The notes under the pieces: generated by a model | What the model was told of the DNA's origin: nothing | What the model saw: the letters and a program-made list of their open reading frames with translations, nothing else | Database searches by the model: none | In this document: one piece after another, positions 63,569-64,000 of the stretch | Layout: the number at the start of each line of letters is the position of its first letter | How positions within the stretch are numbered: the first letter of the stretch is position 1 | Program-made: the position numbers and the translations under genes | Assembly (NCBI GenBank): GCA_023460235.1 | Contig: JAEWRE010000039.1 | Coordinates: 168,772-232,771 of the forward strand | From: Bacillota bacterium | Lineage (GTDB): Bacteria > Bacillota > Clostridia > TANB77 > CAG-465 | Direction: 5' to 3' | DNA length: 64,000 bases

Positions 63569-63799
63569 ATGTCAAGGGGAATTGATTTTAAACAAAAAGA
63601 AGTTATTAGTTTAAATGAAGGAAAAATTTTAGGTTTTGTCGTAGATGTTCAAGCTGATTTTGAAAATGGTGAAATACATTCAATCATTGTAGCTAAAACT
63701 GGTAAACTATTTGGTAATATATCTGGGAAAAATAATGTAACAATACCATGGAATAAAATAAAAAAGATTGGTGAAGATGTAATTTTAGTAGAAATCTAA
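63569..63799 (+). CDS. YlmC/YmxH-family PRC-barrel protein
   Basis: 76 residues from the ATG at 63569 after GGTG. The single PRC-barrel domain is DFKQKEVISLNEGKILGFVVDVQ, then IPWNKIKKIGEDVILVEI. In Firmicutes this family is associated with sporulation genes, though its function is not known. Confidence 0.85.
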   Translation: MSRGIDFKQKEVISLNEGKILGFVVDVQADFENGEIHSIIVAKTGKLFGNISGKNNVTIPWNKIKKIGEDVILVEI

Positions 63800-63828
63800 A
63801 AAAATAATAAAAAAGTTAAGAAAAAGTG

Positions 63829-63857
63829 TTGACAAATAAAAATAAAAATGGTATTAT
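63829..63857 (+). promoter_or_regulatory. promoter P1, probably rRNA
   Basis: TTGACA at 63829-63834, 17 bases, TATTAT at 63852-63857. The first of two tandem promoters with no gene following inside the window. Confidence 0.8.
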
Positions 63858-63944
63858 ATAACACGTCGCCAATAGTGTCAAAAAATAAAGAAATATGTAA
63901 GACATATGACTTTAAAAAATCTTTAAAAAAAGATAAAAAATACC

Positions 63945-63973
63945 TTGACAAAGAAACTGTTGTGTGTTACAAT
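63945..63973 (+). promoter_or_regulatory. promoter P2, probably rRNA
   Basis: TTGACA at 63945-63950, 17 bases, TACAAT at 63968-63973. Tandem strong promoters 116 bases apart near an origin are typical of rrn operons, and the window ends about 27 bases after the -10 box. Confidence 0.75.
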
Positions 63974-64000
63974 AATAAAAGTCACCTAAGTCGTGGCTAG

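Noticed and set aside
1..64000. CRISPR array or insertion sequence
   Set aside because: I saw no regularly spaced direct repeats, cas genes, transposase genes or terminal inverted repeats. Short AT-rich repeats in gaps are explained by base composition.

Overview
The window is very AT-rich and comes from an endospore-forming member of the Clostridia (Bacillota) using the standard code. The evidence is a canonical Gram-positive chromosome-origin gene order, a sporulation gene set (cwlD, spoIVFB, spoIIGA, sigE, sigG, a YlmC/YmxH-type gene) and strong GGAGG-type ribosome binding sites. I cannot name the genus. Genes read away from the dnaA region on both sides: mostly minus strand to the left and mostly plus strand to the right, as expected for two leading strands leaving oriC near 41.9-43.9 kb.

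Layout. (1) About 1-10.1 kb: a prophage-derived element that continues beyond the left edge. It has a divergent repressor/lytic switch, an ImmA-like protein, a late-regulator-like protein, a holin, and an apparently complete siphovirus tail set (tail terminator, tube, two chaperones, tape measure, distal-tail, Tal-like and fibre proteins). No head, portal or terminase genes lie where they belong. Its integrase is a decayed fragment next to an attachment site that is the 3' half of a tRNA-Arg(ACG) gene. A phage-tail-like bacteriocin (F-type tailocin) or a partly deleted prophage are the two readings. (2) 10.1-12.4 kb: small regulators and membrane proteins. (3) 12.4-16.3 kb: tadA, cwlD, a YugP-like membrane protease, a YlbF-family protein and a CapA-like phosphoesterase. 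(4) 16.3-22.7 kb: a tightly packed operon combining Tad-pilus-type proteins (CpaE-like, CpaF-like, TadB/C-like) with a VirB4-type ATPase and its small partner, ending in a frameshifted gene. It looks like a minimal, uncharacterised secretion machine. A divergent three-gene operon of unrecognised proteins starts beside it. (5) 24.0-33.7 kb: a Spo0E-like gene, two M16 peptidases, yqeY, tagO, rpiB, a tyrosine phosphatase, a ZIP transporter, a SleB-like hydrolase, a deacetylase, two tRNA-Ser genes and a Nudix protein. (6) 33.6-46.2 kb: the origin block parB-parA-rsmG-mnmG-mnmE-jag-yidC-yidD-rnpA-rpmH / oriC / dnaA-dnaN-recF, then gyrB. (7) 48.2-50.1 kb: infC-rpmI-rplT behind a terminator-containing leader, then efp. 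(8) 50.9-63.8 kb: miaB, a SpoIVFA-like M23 protein with spoIVFB, ftsA-ftsZ, a MerR/membrane-protein module inserted before spoIIGA-sigE-sigG, an amidase, murF and ylmC/ymxH. The last 170 bases carry two strong tandem promoters that probably drive an rRNA operon just outside the window.

How the parts connect. Replication control is visible in the sequence: DnaA boxes on both sides of dnaA, a DnaA-trio tract in the dnaA-dnaN gap, two Spo0A-box matches beside DnaA boxes upstream of dnaA, and a parS-like site in mnmG near parAB. The mother-cell and forespore sigma genes sit next to the division genes, as in other endospore formers.
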